This document shows, in pieces, positions 25,955-34,573 of a stretch of 64,000 nucleotides of DNA. The first letter of the stretch is position 1; each line of letters starts with the position of its first letter. Position numbers and translations under genes: made by a program. This DNA is from CBDBUR01 sp965209065 (lineage in GTDB: Bacteria > Pseudomonadota > Alphaproteobacteria > JAPOUT01 > G958296285), in the NCBI GenBank assembly GCA_965209065.1, contig OZ242373.1, positions 868,001 through 932,000 of the forward strand, read 5' to 3'. The notes beneath the pieces are model-generated. The model worked only from the letters and a program-made list of their open reading frames with translations, was not told the origin of the DNA and did no database searches.

Positions 25955-26989
25955 ATGGATTACACAAAAACGCTTTCTTCATTGTTGCTTATTGTAGCGC
26001 TTGCCTTGCCCGCCGAAGCAAACACGCGCAGCACAACTCACATTGTCGGGTCATCGACGGTCTTTCCTTTTGCTGCCGTTGTTGCCGAGCAGTTCGGAAG
26101 AAAAAAAGGAAATAAAACACCCATCGTTGAATCGACCGGGTCAGGCGGTGGGTTGAAACTTTTTTGCTCTGGCATCGGCGGACAACACCCCGATATTACC
26201 AACGCTTCGCGCCGCATCAAAAAATCTGAGTATGATAAATGCACGGCGAAAAAAATAAAAATCCTTGAGGTTAAAATTGGTTTTGATGGCATCGTGCTCG
26301 CTTCGTCTAAAGAAGCCGCGCCGATGAAGCTAACGCGCAAGCAAATTTTTCAAGCCCTCGCCGCGCGCCTGCCAGACGCCACCGGCAATCTAGTAAAAAA
26401 CCCATACAAAAAATGGAGCGAGATTGACCCCGCTTTGCCCAATAGCAAAATTGAAGTTTTAGGACCGCCACCTAGCTCCGGCACGCGCGACGCTTTCGTT
26501 GAAATCGCGATGGAAGGCGGCGCTAAAAAATTTCCTACCCTAAAGGCTTTGAAGAAAAAAAACAAAAAGAAATTCAAGGGTATCGCCCACGCGATTAGAG
26601 AGGATGGCGCTTTCGTTGAAGCCGGCGAGAACGATAACCTTATCGTGCAAAAACTTCTTGCCAACCCGCGCGCGTTTGGAATTTTCGGCTTTAGCTTTCT
26701 AGACAACAACCGAGACAGACTACAAGGCGCCATCGTTGAAAATGCCAAGCCTACCTTTGATAATATTGCCGCAGGTAAATATCCTATCTCGCGCTCTTTG
26801 TATTTTTATGTGAAAGCCAACCACCTCGGCACAACGCGCGGGCTCGCGGGCTTCGTGCGCGAATTCACCCGCGAGCGTGCTTGGGGAGATAACGGCTACC
26901 TAGCACAAAAAGGACTCATTCCCCTGCCTAAAGCCGAACGCCAGAAAATCGCGCGCCAAGTTAAAAATAGAGTCGCACTAAAGCTCTAA
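25955..26989 (+). CDS. pstS: Phosphate ABC transporter substrate-binding protein
   Basis: The 344-residue periplasmic protein begins with a signal peptide (MDYTKTLSSLLLIVALALPAEA) and shows the PstS patterns HIVGSSTVFPFAAVVAE, ESTGSGGGLKLFCSG, DITNASRRIKKSEYD and PPSSGTRDAFVE. These loops bind phosphate. Two in-frame ATGs exist, at 25949 and 25955. The GAGG at 25943-25946 is only two bases from the first and eight from the second, so I choose 25955. Confidence 0.95.
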   Translation: MDYTKTLSSLLLIVALALPAEANTRSTTHIVGSSTVFPFAAVVAEQFGRKKGNKTPIVESTGSGGGLKLFCSGIGGQHPDITNASRRIKKSEYDKCTAKKIKILEVKIGFDGIVLASSKEAAPMKLTRKQIFQALAARLPDATGNLVKNPYKKWSEIDPALPNSKIEVLGPPPSSGTRDAFVEIAMEGGAKKFPTLKALKKKNKKKFKGIAHAIREDGAFVEAGENDNLIVQKLLANPRAFGIFGFSFLDNNRDRLQGAIVENAKPTFDNIAAGKYPISRSLYFYVKANHLGTTRGLAGFVREFTRERAWGDNGYLAQKGLIPLPKAERQKIARQVKNRVALKL

Positions 26990-27002
26990 TGGGTATCTGT
27001 CA

Positions 27003-28247
27003 ATGAGTATGTGGGGACTCGTTACGCTGATTATTTTAATCAGCAGCTTGATGTTCGCTTTTACCCACGCGAAATTCTTACGCATAAAAGCAGATGGCGT
27101 TGCTCTCGCCTGCGCGCCAACGCACTACGGCATTTTCGCCGCCTGCGTGAGCGCGGCGGTCGGCATCGCCTTCATCGCGCTTTTGATGATAGTAGAAAAT
27201 TTATTCTTTCCGCTAGATAGCCCCTATCTAGATAGCTCCTATCTAGATAGCTCCTATATGGCGATGATTACTTCCGCGCTGGCTGTGGCAAGCGGCGCGG
27301 TGGCGATGAGAGTGCTCTCGCCTTCGTTGCGCGTCCAAACGTATAACGAGAAAATAGCTCTCTACGGAATGCTGATGTGCGCGCTAGTTGCGGTTTTCAC
27401 AACGCTCGGCGTGTTTTTGTCTTTAATTTTTGAGACCCTGCGCTTTTTCGACTTTGTCGCGCCGAGCGACTTTCTGTTTGGTTTAGATTGGAGTCCACAA
27501 ACCGCCTTCCGTGAAGACCAAGTTGGCTCGAGCGGTTTGTTTGGCGCTATCCCTCTGTTTGTCGGCACGCTGATGATAACGTTTATCGCGGTGATGATTG
27601 CCGCCCCCATCGGTTTGATGTCGGCGATTTATATGACCGAATATGCCAGCAGCCAGCTCCGCGCGCTCGCCAAGCCTATGCTGGAGATTTTAGCCGGCGT
27701 GCCGACCGTGGTGTATGGATTTTTCGCCGCCTTGACGCTTGCGCCTTTTATTCGCAGCTCGGCAGAGAGCTTTGGACTCGCCGCCTCGTCTGAATCTGCT
27801 TTGGCGGCAGGTATCGTGATAGGCATAATGATTATTCCTTTTATCTCTTCCATTTCTGATGATGTTATCTCTGCCGTGCCGCAAAGTTTGCGCGAGGGTT
27901 CTCTCGCGCTCGGAGCCACGCGCGCCGAGACCATTATTAAAGTTGTTGTGCCTGCCGCCCTGCCCGGCATTTCTAGCGGCTTGTTGCTTGCGGTCTCGCG
28001 CGCTATTGGAGAGACAATGATTGTCGTTATGGCGGCGGGGCTTGCGGCTAAACTAACTGCCAACCCGCTTGACGCTGTTACCACCATCACGGTGCAAATT
28101 GTAACTCTGCTTACCGGCGACCAAGAGTTTGATAGCGCGAAAACGCTTGCGGCTTTCGCTTTGGGTATGGCTTTGTTCCTGACGACTTTATTTTTGAACG
28201 GGTTGGCTCTTTATACCGTGCGCAAATATAAGGAAGAGTATGATTGA
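27003..28247 (+). CDS. pstC: Phosphate ABC transporter permease PstC
   Basis: The 414-residue permease has an N-terminal extension with about three extra membrane segments (PstC N-terminal domain seen in alphaproteobacteria). The canonical core follows, with IGLMSAIYMTEYAS, LEILAGVPTVVYGFFA and the EAA-like loop SLREGSLALGATRAETI. A loop at residues 71-85 consists of three tandem LDS(P/S)Y pentapeptides encoded by a 15-bp repeat. It overlaps pstA by eight bases. Confidence 0.95.
   Translation: MSMWGLVTLIILISSLMFAFTHAKFLRIKADGVALACAPTHYGIFAACVSAAVGIAFIALLMIVENLFFPLDSPYLDSSYLDSSYMAMITSALAVASGAVAMRVLSPSLRVQTYNEKIALYGMLMCALVAVFTTLGVFLSLIFETLRFFDFVAPSDFLFGLDWSPQTAFREDQVGSSGLFGAIPLFVGTLMITFIAVMIAAPIGLMSAIYMTEYASSQLRALAKPMLEILAGVPTVVYGFFAALTLAPFIRSSAESFGLAASSESALAAGIVIGIMIIPFISSISDDVISAVPQSLREGSLALGATRAETIIKVVVPAALPGISSGLLLAVSRAIGETMIVVMAAGLAAKLTANPLDAVTTITVQIVTLLTGDQEFDSAKTLAAFALGMALFLTTLFLNGLALYTVRKYKEEYD
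27213..27257 (+). repeat. Three tandem 15-bp units inside pstC
   Basis: The unit CTAGATAGCTCCTAT occurs three times head to tail (27213-27227, 27228-27242, 27243-27257), with one T-to-C change in the first. It is in frame and encodes LDSPY-LDSSY-LDSSY in a loop between membrane segments. Confidence 0.95.
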
Positions 28248-29469
28248 TAAAAGAAAACATTTAAGGAAGCGCACGTTATTTGAGTATTTCTTTCGTTTCA
28301 GCGGATTAGGAATGCTTGGCTTTGCTGCTTTTCTGCTTGTGGTGCTGTTGGCTTCGGTTAGTTATCGTGGGCTTAACGCTTTGCGAGTTGCCGAAGTTCA
28401 ACTTGTCGTTGAGCTAGAAAAGCATACTTATGAAGAAGACGGCGAAAGTGAAATTGATTATTATGCGGCTCTTAATGAAGCGATGTTTTCGCTTTTCCCA
28501 CAAGTCCGTTCGCGTAAAGAGCGAAGGGAGCTCGCGCGCTACTTTCTAGCCGCGCGCGCACCAGAACAACTTCAGGAACAACTCATCACGCGTTCAAACC
28601 CAAAACAAAAAGACGCGCAAATTGTATGGATAGGTTTGTCCGACCACGTTGATGATTTTCTAAAGTCGGGGTCTTCGGCTATGCCCTCATTCATTCGCGA
28701 TAAAGTGCTGCAGCTCCAAGAAAGCAATTTAACGCGTTTTGTTTTCAATAAAGAATTTTTTGTCGGCGGTGATAGTCGCGAACCCGAACACGCCGGCATT
28801 TATGCTGCACTGGTTGGCTCTATGTGGTTGATGCTCGTTACTTTTTTGATTAGCTTTCCGGTGGGCGTGTTAGCCGCTATCTATCTACAAGAGTTCTCTG
28901 CCAAAAACCGCCTGAGCGATTTTATCGAGATTAACATCAATAATTTAGCGAGCGTTCCTTCTATTATTTTTGGCTTGATGGGTTTGGCGATATTTCTAAA
29001 TTGGTTTGGCTTGCCGCGCGGCTCGCCTTTGGTTGGCGGGTTGGTTCTGTCTCTGATGACCCTGCCGACAATTATTATCGCCACGCGTGCGGCTCTTGTG
29101 GCTGTGCCGCCTTCTATCAAAGAGGCTGCGCTCGCTTTGGGGGCGTCGCAGATGCAAGCGGTGTTTCATCATGTGGTGCCGCTTGCCCTGCCCGGCATTT
29201 TGACCGGCTCGATTATCGGTATGGCGCAGGCTCTCGGCGAGACCGCGCCTCTGCTGATGATTGGTATGGTGGCTTTTATCGCCGATAGTGCCACCTCTGC
29301 GCTCGACCCTGCCACCGCCCTGCCGGTGCAGATTTTCATCTGGGCAGACAGCCCCGAAAGAGGCTTCGCCGATAAGGCGAGTGCTGCTATTATTATGCTA
29401 TTACTCTTTTTGATAGCAATGAACGCAACCGCAACCTTGTTAAGAAAACGCTTCTCGTATAAGTGGTAG
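28240..29469 (+). CDS. pstA: Phosphate ABC transporter permease PstA (with DUF3333-type N-terminal domain)
   Basis: The 409-residue permease has one N-terminal membrane segment, then a soluble domain of about 150 residues rich in charged residues (the DUF3333-type insert of alphaproteobacterial PstA). The permease core follows, with LAAIYLQEFSA, NLASVPSIIFGLMG, the EAA-like loop KEAALALGASQMQAVFHHV and MAQALGETAPLLMIG. It forms the transmembrane pore with PstC. Confidence 0.94.
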   Translation: MIDKRKHLRKRTLFEYFFRFSGLGMLGFAAFLLVVLLASVSYRGLNALRVAEVQLVVELEKHTYEEDGESEIDYYAALNEAMFSLFPQVRSRKERRELARYFLAARAPEQLQEQLITRSNPKQKDAQIVWIGLSDHVDDFLKSGSSAMPSFIRDKVLQLQESNLTRFVFNKEFFVGGDSREPEHAGIYAALVGSMWLMLVTFLISFPVGVLAAIYLQEFSAKNRLSDFIEININNLASVPSIIFGLMGLAIFLNWFGLPRGSPLVGGLVLSLMTLPTIIIATRAALVAVPPSIKEAALALGASQMQAVFHHVVPLALPGILTGSIIGMAQALGETAPLLMIGMVAFIADSATSALDPATALPVQIFIWADSPERGFADKASAAIIMLLLFLIAMNATATLLRKRFSYKW

Positions 29470-29497
29470 GGTAAGTGGTAAATGGTAGGAATAAAAA

Positions 29498-30265
29498 TTG
29501 GAAAATAAAATAAAAATATCTTCTCGCGATGTGAATGTTTTTTATGGCGAAAAGTGCGCGATAAAAAACGTGAGCCTCGATATAAAAGAAAAAGAGGTGA
29601 CGGCTCTCATCGGACCTTCGGGGTGTGGCAAATCGACTTACCTGCGTTGCCTCAACCGAATGAACGATGTCGTGCGCGATTGTCGTGTTGAAGGCACCAT
29701 CACAATAGACGGGCAAGACATCTACGATGACGACACAATTAACCTTGTTAATCTGCGGCGTCAGGTGGGAATGGTTTTTCAAAAGCCCAACCCCTTCCCA
29801 AAATCTATTTATGAAAATATCGCTTATGGTCCTCACATTCACGCGCAAACGCAAAGCCGCGCCGAGCTAGACGCGCTTGTTGAGCGCGCGCTCACTGCGG
29901 CAGGCTTGTGGAATGAAGTCAAGGATAGGCTCGGCGATAGCGGCACGTCTCTGTCGGGCGGACAGCAGCAGCGCTTGTGTATCGCGCGCGCGATTGCCAT
30001 TAACCCCGATGTTATCCTAATGGACGAGCCATGCTCCGCGCTCGACCCCATCGCCACCGCCAATATAGAGGAGTTGATTGATACCCTAAGACAAGACTAT
30101 ACTATTATTATCGTGACCCATTCGATGCAACAAGCGGCGCGGGCGTCTCAACGCACTGCCTTCTTCTATCTCGGCGAGCTGATTGAAGTTGGCGATACGC
30201 CCGAACTCTTCACGACACCAAAAAACGAGCGCACCCAAGACTACATCACCGGACGCTTTGGATAA
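29498..30265 (+). CDS. pstB: Phosphate ABC transporter ATP-binding protein
   Basis: The 255-residue ATPase shows Walker A GPSGCGKSTYLRCLNRMND, which is specific for PstB, the signature LSGGQQQRLCIARAI, Walker B VILMDEPCSALDP, and H-loop IVTHSMQQAARAS. The only plausible start is a TTG at 29498 with TAGGA upstream. No ATG in frame would preserve the N-terminal strand. It lies 28 bases after pstA. Confidence 0.95.
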   Translation: MENKIKISSRDVNVFYGEKCAIKNVSLDIKEKEVTALIGPSGCGKSTYLRCLNRMNDVVRDCRVEGTITIDGQDIYDDDTINLVNLRRQVGMVFQKPNPFPKSIYENIAYGPHIHAQTQSRAELDALVERALTAAGLWNEVKDRLGDSGTSLSGGQQQRLCIARAIAINPDVILMDEPCSALDPIATANIEELIDTLRQDYTIIIVTHSMQQAARASQRTAFFYLGELIEVGDTPELFTTPKNERTQDYITGRFG

Positions 30266-30278
30266 ACAAGGAAAGAAA

Positions 30279-30986
30279 ATGATAAAACATACCGTCCATT
30301 CTTTTGATGACGACCTCAAAAAGTTATCCTCTATGATAACAAAAATGGGAGGGCAAGTAGAAAGCCAGCTCGCCACCGCCCTCACGATGATTGAATCGCC
30401 GAGTAAAAGTGTTGCGACAAAAATTATTAACGATGACGCGAAAATAGACCAGCAAGAAAAAAAGATAAATGATTTCGCGATAGAAATGATAGCCTTGCGC
30501 CAACCGCTCGCTGCCGACTTGAGGGAGATAACTTCCGCTATCAAAATCGCCGCCAATTTAGAGCGCATCGGCGACCTCGCTAAACACATCGCCTCTTTGA
30601 TTTCTAATAGTATGCCTAACAAATTTCCATACAACATTAGCTCTGGTATTCATAATATGGGGAAGCTCTCTTTGCGCCAGCTCGGCGGTGCGCTCGATGC
30701 CTTCGCGCGCGCCGATAAGCAAATCGCTCTCCACGTGTGGCAGGGCGATAAGGAACTCGATGACCTCTATAACTCCCTGCTGCGCGAGACGATGACTTAT
30801 ATCCTTGAAGATACAAAGCTCATTACCCAGTGCGTCAATATGCTCTTCACCGCCAAATATATCGAGCGCGCCGGCGACCACGCCACGAGCATCGCAGAGC
30901 ATATCCTTTACGCCATAACCGGAAACACGCCCTCCGATAGACCTAAGGGCGCGAAACCCGTAAGAAAAACAAAAAAGAAATCTTAA
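30279..30986 (+). CDS. phoU: Phosphate transport system regulator PhoU
   Basis: The 235-residue protein consists of two PhoU three-helix repeats. The first contains MGGQVESQLATAL, RQPLAADLREITSAIKIAANLERIGDLAKHIA, and the second LITQCVNMLFTAKYIERAGDHATSIAEHI, each with an ERxGD-type metal-binding motif. PhoU restrains PhoR when phosphate is ample. I choose the ATG at 30279 with AAGGAAAG upstream, just after pstB. A longer in-frame reading starts inside pstB. Confidence 0.95.
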   Translation: MIKHTVHSFDDDLKKLSSMITKMGGQVESQLATALTMIESPSKSVATKIINDDAKIDQQEKKINDFAIEMIALRQPLAADLREITSAIKIAANLERIGDLAKHIASLISNSMPNKFPYNISSGIHNMGKLSLRQLGGALDAFARADKQIALHVWQGDKELDDLYNSLLRETMTYILEDTKLITQCVNMLFTAKYIERAGDHATSIAEHILYAITGNTPSDRPKGAKPVRKTKKKS

Positions 30987-30989
30987 ACA

Positions 30990-31688
30990 ATGCCTACCCA
31001 CAAAGAGCTTATTTTAGTCGCGGAAGATGAAATGGCTTTGGGGGAGTTGCTAACTTTTAATTTAACCGAGATGGGATTCCAAACTGAATTAGTCGCCGAT
31101 GGCAGATTAGCTCTCTTGCGTTTAAGCAAAAAGCCAACGCCCGATTTAATGCTACTCGATTGGATGCTGCCCGGTCCTTCGGGCATTGATATTTGTAAAA
31201 AGACGCGCGCCAACGACAGCCTTAATAAAATGCCTATCATCATGCTTACCGCGCGTAGCGATGAGAGCGATATTATCAAAGGGTTGGAGGCCGGCGCCGA
31301 TGATTATATGACGAAGCCTTTTTCGACAAAAGAATTACACGCGCGCATCAGAGCTTTGCTGCGCCGCACGAACCCTAATCAAAAAGAAGCAAGCCTGCTG
31401 CAATTCGGCGCGCTCACGATTGAGCCGAATAATTATCGCGTGTGCTGGCAAGATGAGCTTGTCCCTTTAAGTCCAACCGGTTTCAACCTGCTATTACATT
31501 TAGCGCGCAACGCGAATAAAGTTTTAACCCGCGAGGCTCTGCTTGATGCTGTGTGGGGGCAGAACGTCGCCATTGAGCTGCGCACCATTGATGTGAACGT
31601 GAAACGTCTGCGCGCTTTACTAAAGAAAACGACCAAGCGCGAATTTATCAAAACCGCGCACGGCTTCGGCTATACCTTTGAGCCTTAA
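30990..31688 (+). CDS. phoB: Phosphate regulon response regulator
   Basis: The 232-residue regulator has a receiver domain with acidic pocket EDE, phosphoacceptor Asp in LLDWMLPGPSGID, and Lys in MTKPFSTKELHARI. An OmpR/PhoB winged-helix follows, with TGFNLLLHLARNANKVLTREALLD and RTIDVNVKRLRALLKK. It should bind the Pho box before pstS. It begins three bases after phoU and is followed by the hairpin repeat at 31696. Confidence 0.96.
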   Translation: MPTHKELILVAEDEMALGELLTFNLTEMGFQTELVADGRLALLRLSKKPTPDLMLLDWMLPGPSGIDICKKTRANDSLNKMPIIMLTARSDESDIIKGLEAGADDYMTKPFSTKELHARIRALLRRTNPNQKEASLLQFGALTIEPNNYRVCWQDELVPLSPTGFNLLLHLARNANKVLTREALLDAVWGQNVAIELRTIDVNVKRLRALLKKTTKREFIKTAHGFGYTFEP

Positions 31689-31695
31689 AAATCCT

Positions 31696-31768
31696 AGCCT
31701 GTCGCAGGCTTAGCCTGTCAGGTTCAACCTGTCGCAGGCTTAGCCTGTCGCAGGTTTAACCTGTTTTT
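31696..31768 (+). repeat. Tandem hairpin-forming repeats between phoB and gcrA, with terminator-like end
   Basis: Four consecutive units of the form A(G/A)CCTG-TCG-CAGG(C/T)T run at 31696-31710, 31712-31724 (lacking two bases), 31726-31740 and 31742-31756, each joined by a single base. A final half unit, AACCTG, at 31758-31763 is followed by TTTTT. Each unit is itself an inverted repeat (AGCCTG with CAGGCT). The last hairpin plus T-run could terminate phoB transcription. The block contains the gcrA stop codon at its right edge. Confidence 0.85.
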
Positions 31769-32331
31769 CTGCGCCGTTCGAGGATTCCTTTTTGTCCGCG
31801 CTCGGCTTTCACCACAGCGCGATGAGAGCGCTGGTGCGCTAACTGCGTGTGATAATCGCAGTAAGGCAGAACATCAAAATCTTTTTCTTTGCCACAATAG
31901 CGAAAGTTCTTTTCTTTCGGGTCGCCCATAGGAAAGCGGCATTTGGAATCGGATAAATCCTCTATGGTGATGTCCTCTTCTGCCGGCTGGAGCTGAGGCT
32001 GCACTCGTTTTGCTCCCAAGCCATTGCCGAGCTTTTTACCCCCCACAATAGAAATGGGTCTCCCGCCCTTAGCGTGTGTGCCTCCATGATGCCTGCCTCC
32101 CTGAGATATGCCATGAGGCGAGCCTCCCTGAGAGACACCTCCCTGAGACATACCTTGAGGCGAGCCTCCAACAGGTCTGCCGCCACCGCACGAAAAGCCC
32201 ATGCGGTTCAGCTTGCCTATAACAGCATTGCGCGTTACGCCGCCGCCGAGCTTCTCAGCGATTTGGCTCGCCGAAAACTGCTGCTTATTCAGCTCTAACA
32301 GCAACTCTACTCTTTCCTTTTCCCACGCCAT
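31756..32331 (-). CDS. gcrA: GcrA cell cycle regulator family protein
   Basis: The 191-residue protein has the GcrA N-terminal helix-turn-helix domain (MAWEKERVELLLELNKQ, then ASQIAEKLGGGVTRNAVIGKLNRMG). It also has the C-terminal sigma70-interacting motif with DLSDSKCRFPMGDP, FRYCGKEK and PYCDYHTQLAHQ. GcrA works with RNA polymerase sigma70 at methylated GANTC promoters in alphaproteobacteria. The linker (about residues 52-90) is an unusual Gly/Ser/Gln/His repeat with GGSPxGxSQ units. AAGGAGG precedes the ATG. Confidence 0.92.
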   Translation of the reverse strand: MAWEKERVELLLELNKQQFSASQIAEKLGGGVTRNAVIGKLNRMGFSCGGGRPVGGSPQGMSQGGVSQGGSPHGISQGGRHHGGTHAKGGRPISIVGGKKLGNGLGAKRVQPQLQPAEEDITIEDLSDSKCRFPMGDPKEKNFRYCGKEKDFDVLPYCDYHTQLAHQRSHRAVVKAERGQKGILERRRKTG

Positions 32332-32365
32332 AAGACCTCCTTTTTGAGATATTTTGCTAAAAACT

Positions 32366-32395
32366 ACTATATCTAGTGCTTCTCACGATATATAG
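32366..32395 (-). promoter_or_regulatory. gcrA promoter with inverted-repeat operator candidate
   Basis: Reading toward gcrA, TATAGT at 32371-32366 is a good -10 that gives a leader of about 28 bases. It overlaps one arm of a dyad: CTATATCTAGTG at 32367-32378 and CACGATATATAG at 32384-32395 are inverted copies matching at 10 of 12 positions around a five-base spacer. The rest of the intergenic stretch, to 32493, is AT-rich and shows no gene. Confidence 0.45.
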
Positions 32396-32493
32396 TGGTG
32401 TTCTTACTTTTATTAGCAATATATAGGGGCTAGAAAAAGACCTTTTTTTATGTTATCAACAGAAAAATGAAATAACCCAAGATGTCCTGACTG

Positions 32494-33327
32494 ATGCCTG
32501 ATTTTACCCACATTAATACGCCCGCCACCGAGCTAAAACAAGGAAGCCCCCGCTTTTTCAGCGGCGTGAATTGGATAGGGCTATGGACTCTTTACCAAAA
32601 AGAAGTGTGGCGATTCGTTAAGGTTGTTATGCAGACCGTCGCCGCGCCCATTATCAACGGGCTGCTTTTTCTGGCGATTTTCGCGCTCGCGCTAGGGCAG
32701 TATCGCCCGGCGATTGCCGGCATAGACTTTATGACTTTCTTGGCGCCGGGGCTGATAATGATGTCTGTTATCCAAAATGCTTTTGCTAATACTTCTTCTT
32801 CTATTTTGATTGCAAAAGTTCAGGGCAATATCGTGGATTACTTGATGCCGCCGCTTTCGCCGCTTGAAATAAACACCGCGATGATAGGCGCGGGTATCAC
32901 GCGCGGCTTTGTTGTGGCGCTCGGCACCGGGCTGGCGATGGCTTATTTTGTTGATTTGAAACTCCACAGCCTCCCTCTCCTTGCTTTTTATATCTTTAGC
33001 GGAGGTATGCTGATGTCTTTGCTTGGGTTGATTTCGGGCATCTGGGCAGAAAAATTCGACCACCTCCAAACCGTTAGCAATTTTGTTATTTTGCCTCTCT
33101 CTTTTCTGTCGGGCACTTTTTACTCCGTCAAACAGCTGCCCGAACAAGTTTTTTGGATAAGTCAATACAACCCCTTCTTCTATATGATAGATGGTATGCG
33201 CTATAGCCTAACCGGCTACACCGATAGCAATGTCATGACTGGCGTTTTTGTCCTTACCGCTTGCAATATTATTTTATGGTTTATTTGCCAATATATTATT
33301 AAAATAGGCTGGCATCTAAAAACGTAA
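32494..33327 (+). CDS. ABC-2 type transporter permease (YadH-like)
   Basis: The 277-residue membrane protein has about six hydrophobic segments and the ABC-2 pattern: FLAPGLIMMSVIQNAFANTSSS, then PPLSPLEINTAMIGAGITRG and the late motif FSVKQLPEQVFWISQYNPFFYMIDGMRY-like region typical of YadH/NodJ permeases. The partner ATPase (YadG-type) is not next to it. The substrate is unknown. No ribosome-binding site is visible. It is followed after eight bases by argD. Confidence 0.87.
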   Translation: MPDFTHINTPATELKQGSPRFFSGVNWIGLWTLYQKEVWRFVKVVMQTVAAPIINGLLFLAIFALALGQYRPAIAGIDFMTFLAPGLIMMSVIQNAFANTSSSILIAKVQGNIVDYLMPPLSPLEINTAMIGAGITRGFVVALGTGLAMAYFVDLKLHSLPLLAFYIFSGGMLMSLLGLISGIWAEKFDHLQTVSNFVILPLSFLSGTFYSVKQLPEQVFWISQYNPFFYMIDGMRYSLTGYTDSNVMTGVFVLTACNIILWFICQYIIKIGWHLKT

Positions 33328-33335
33328 ATGGCACA

Positions 33336-34571
33336 ATGATAAAAAACAGCTCCTCTCTTTTACCGGTCTATGCGCGCGCGCAAGAACATTTCGTGCGCGG
33401 CGAGGGTGCTTACTTGTTTGACGATAAGGGTGATAGTTATTTGGATTTCACTTCGGGCATTGCGGTGAATGTTCTCGGTCACGCGAACCCTGTGCTAACC
33501 GAAGCCCTGACAACGCAAGCCAAGAAGCTATGGCATCGCTCTAATTTATTTTCCAGCCCAGAGCAGGAGGCTTTGGCGCGCGCTTTGACGGAAATATCTT
33601 TTGCTGATTTGATTTTCTTTGCCAACTCGGGCGCGGAGGCGATTGAGTGCGCGCTGAAAATGGCACGTGCTTATCATTACGAACACGGGGATAAGGAGCG
33701 CACGGAAATTATTAGCTTTGAGGGTTGCTTTCACGGGCGCACACTTGGCGCGCTTGCGGCTTCGGGCAAAACCGAAGGCTTCGGGCAAGCCTTCGCGGGT
33801 TTTCGGCAAGTTCCGCTAGAGGACGAGGCGGCATTTAAGGCGGCGGTGAGCGAGAAAACTGCGGCGGTGCTTATCGAGCCCATTCAAGGCGAGGGCGGGG
33901 TGCGTATTGTGAGCGAAGTCTTTTTGGATTTCTTACGCAAAACCTGTGATGAAACCGGCGCCTTGTTGATTTTTGATGAGGTTCAAACTGGTGTCGGTCG
34001 CACCGGTCGGTTTTTCTGCTACGAGGATTTTGGCTGGTCGCCCGATATTTTGACGCTCGCCAAAGGTTTGGCGGGAGGCTTCCCGATTGGTGCTTGCTTA
34101 GCAAAAGCGGAAGCGGCGCGTGGTTTAACGCAAGGCAAGCACGGCTCTACTTTCGGCGGCAACCCGATGGCGATGATGGTCGCGCTCAAAGTGGTTGAAA
34201 TTGTGTCGGAGCCAGAATTTTTAGCTCACGTGCGGCGGCTTGGGTTAGCGCTAACGCAAAAGCTTGCGGTGCTAAGCTCGATGTTCCCCGATGTGATAGG
34301 CGAATGGCGCGGACAGGGTTTGCTCTATGGCTTCACCTGCCTCAAGGGCGCGAAGCTGTTTGTTGAAGAGGCGCGCCGCCACCAGCTTTTGCTCTTGACC
34401 GCGCAGCACGAAATCGTGCGTCTCGCGCCGCCGCTCAACATTACCGAAGCCCATTTAACCGAGCTTGCCGAAAAGCTAGAAGCGGTGTGTGCGACTCTAT
34501 CGCAATATAAGCAAGGCGCGCTCATTGACGCTTTGGATAAACCGCCGCCGAAGAGAAGTGTCAAGAAATAA
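33336..34571 (+). CDS. argD: Acetylornithine aminotransferase
   Basis: The 411-residue class III PLP aminotransferase shows FTSGIAVNVLGHANP, NSGAEAIECALKMARAYH, FHGRTLGALAASGK, LIFDEVQTGVGRTG and the PLP-lysine region LTLAKGLAGGFPIGA. With argF three bases downstream it belongs to arginine synthesis, converting N-acetylglutamate semialdehyde to N-acetylornithine. It may also serve lysine synthesis. The C-terminal 15 residues are basic. Confidence 0.94.
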   Translation: MIKNSSSLLPVYARAQEHFVRGEGAYLFDDKGDSYLDFTSGIAVNVLGHANPVLTEALTTQAKKLWHRSNLFSSPEQEALARALTEISFADLIFFANSGAEAIECALKMARAYHYEHGDKERTEIISFEGCFHGRTLGALAASGKTEGFGQAFAGFRQVPLEDEAAFKAAVSEKTAAVLIEPIQGEGGVRIVSEVFLDFLRKTCDETGALLIFDEVQTGVGRTGRFFCYEDFGWSPDILTLAKGLAGGFPIGACLAKAEAARGLTQGKHGSTFGGNPMAMMVALKVVEIVSEPEFLAHVRRLGLALTQKLAVLSSMFPDVIGEWRGQGLLYGFTCLKGAKLFVEEARRHQLLLLTAQHEIVRLAPPLNITEAHLTELAEKLEAVCATLSQYKQGALIDALDKPPPKRSVKK

Positions 34572-34573
34572 TA

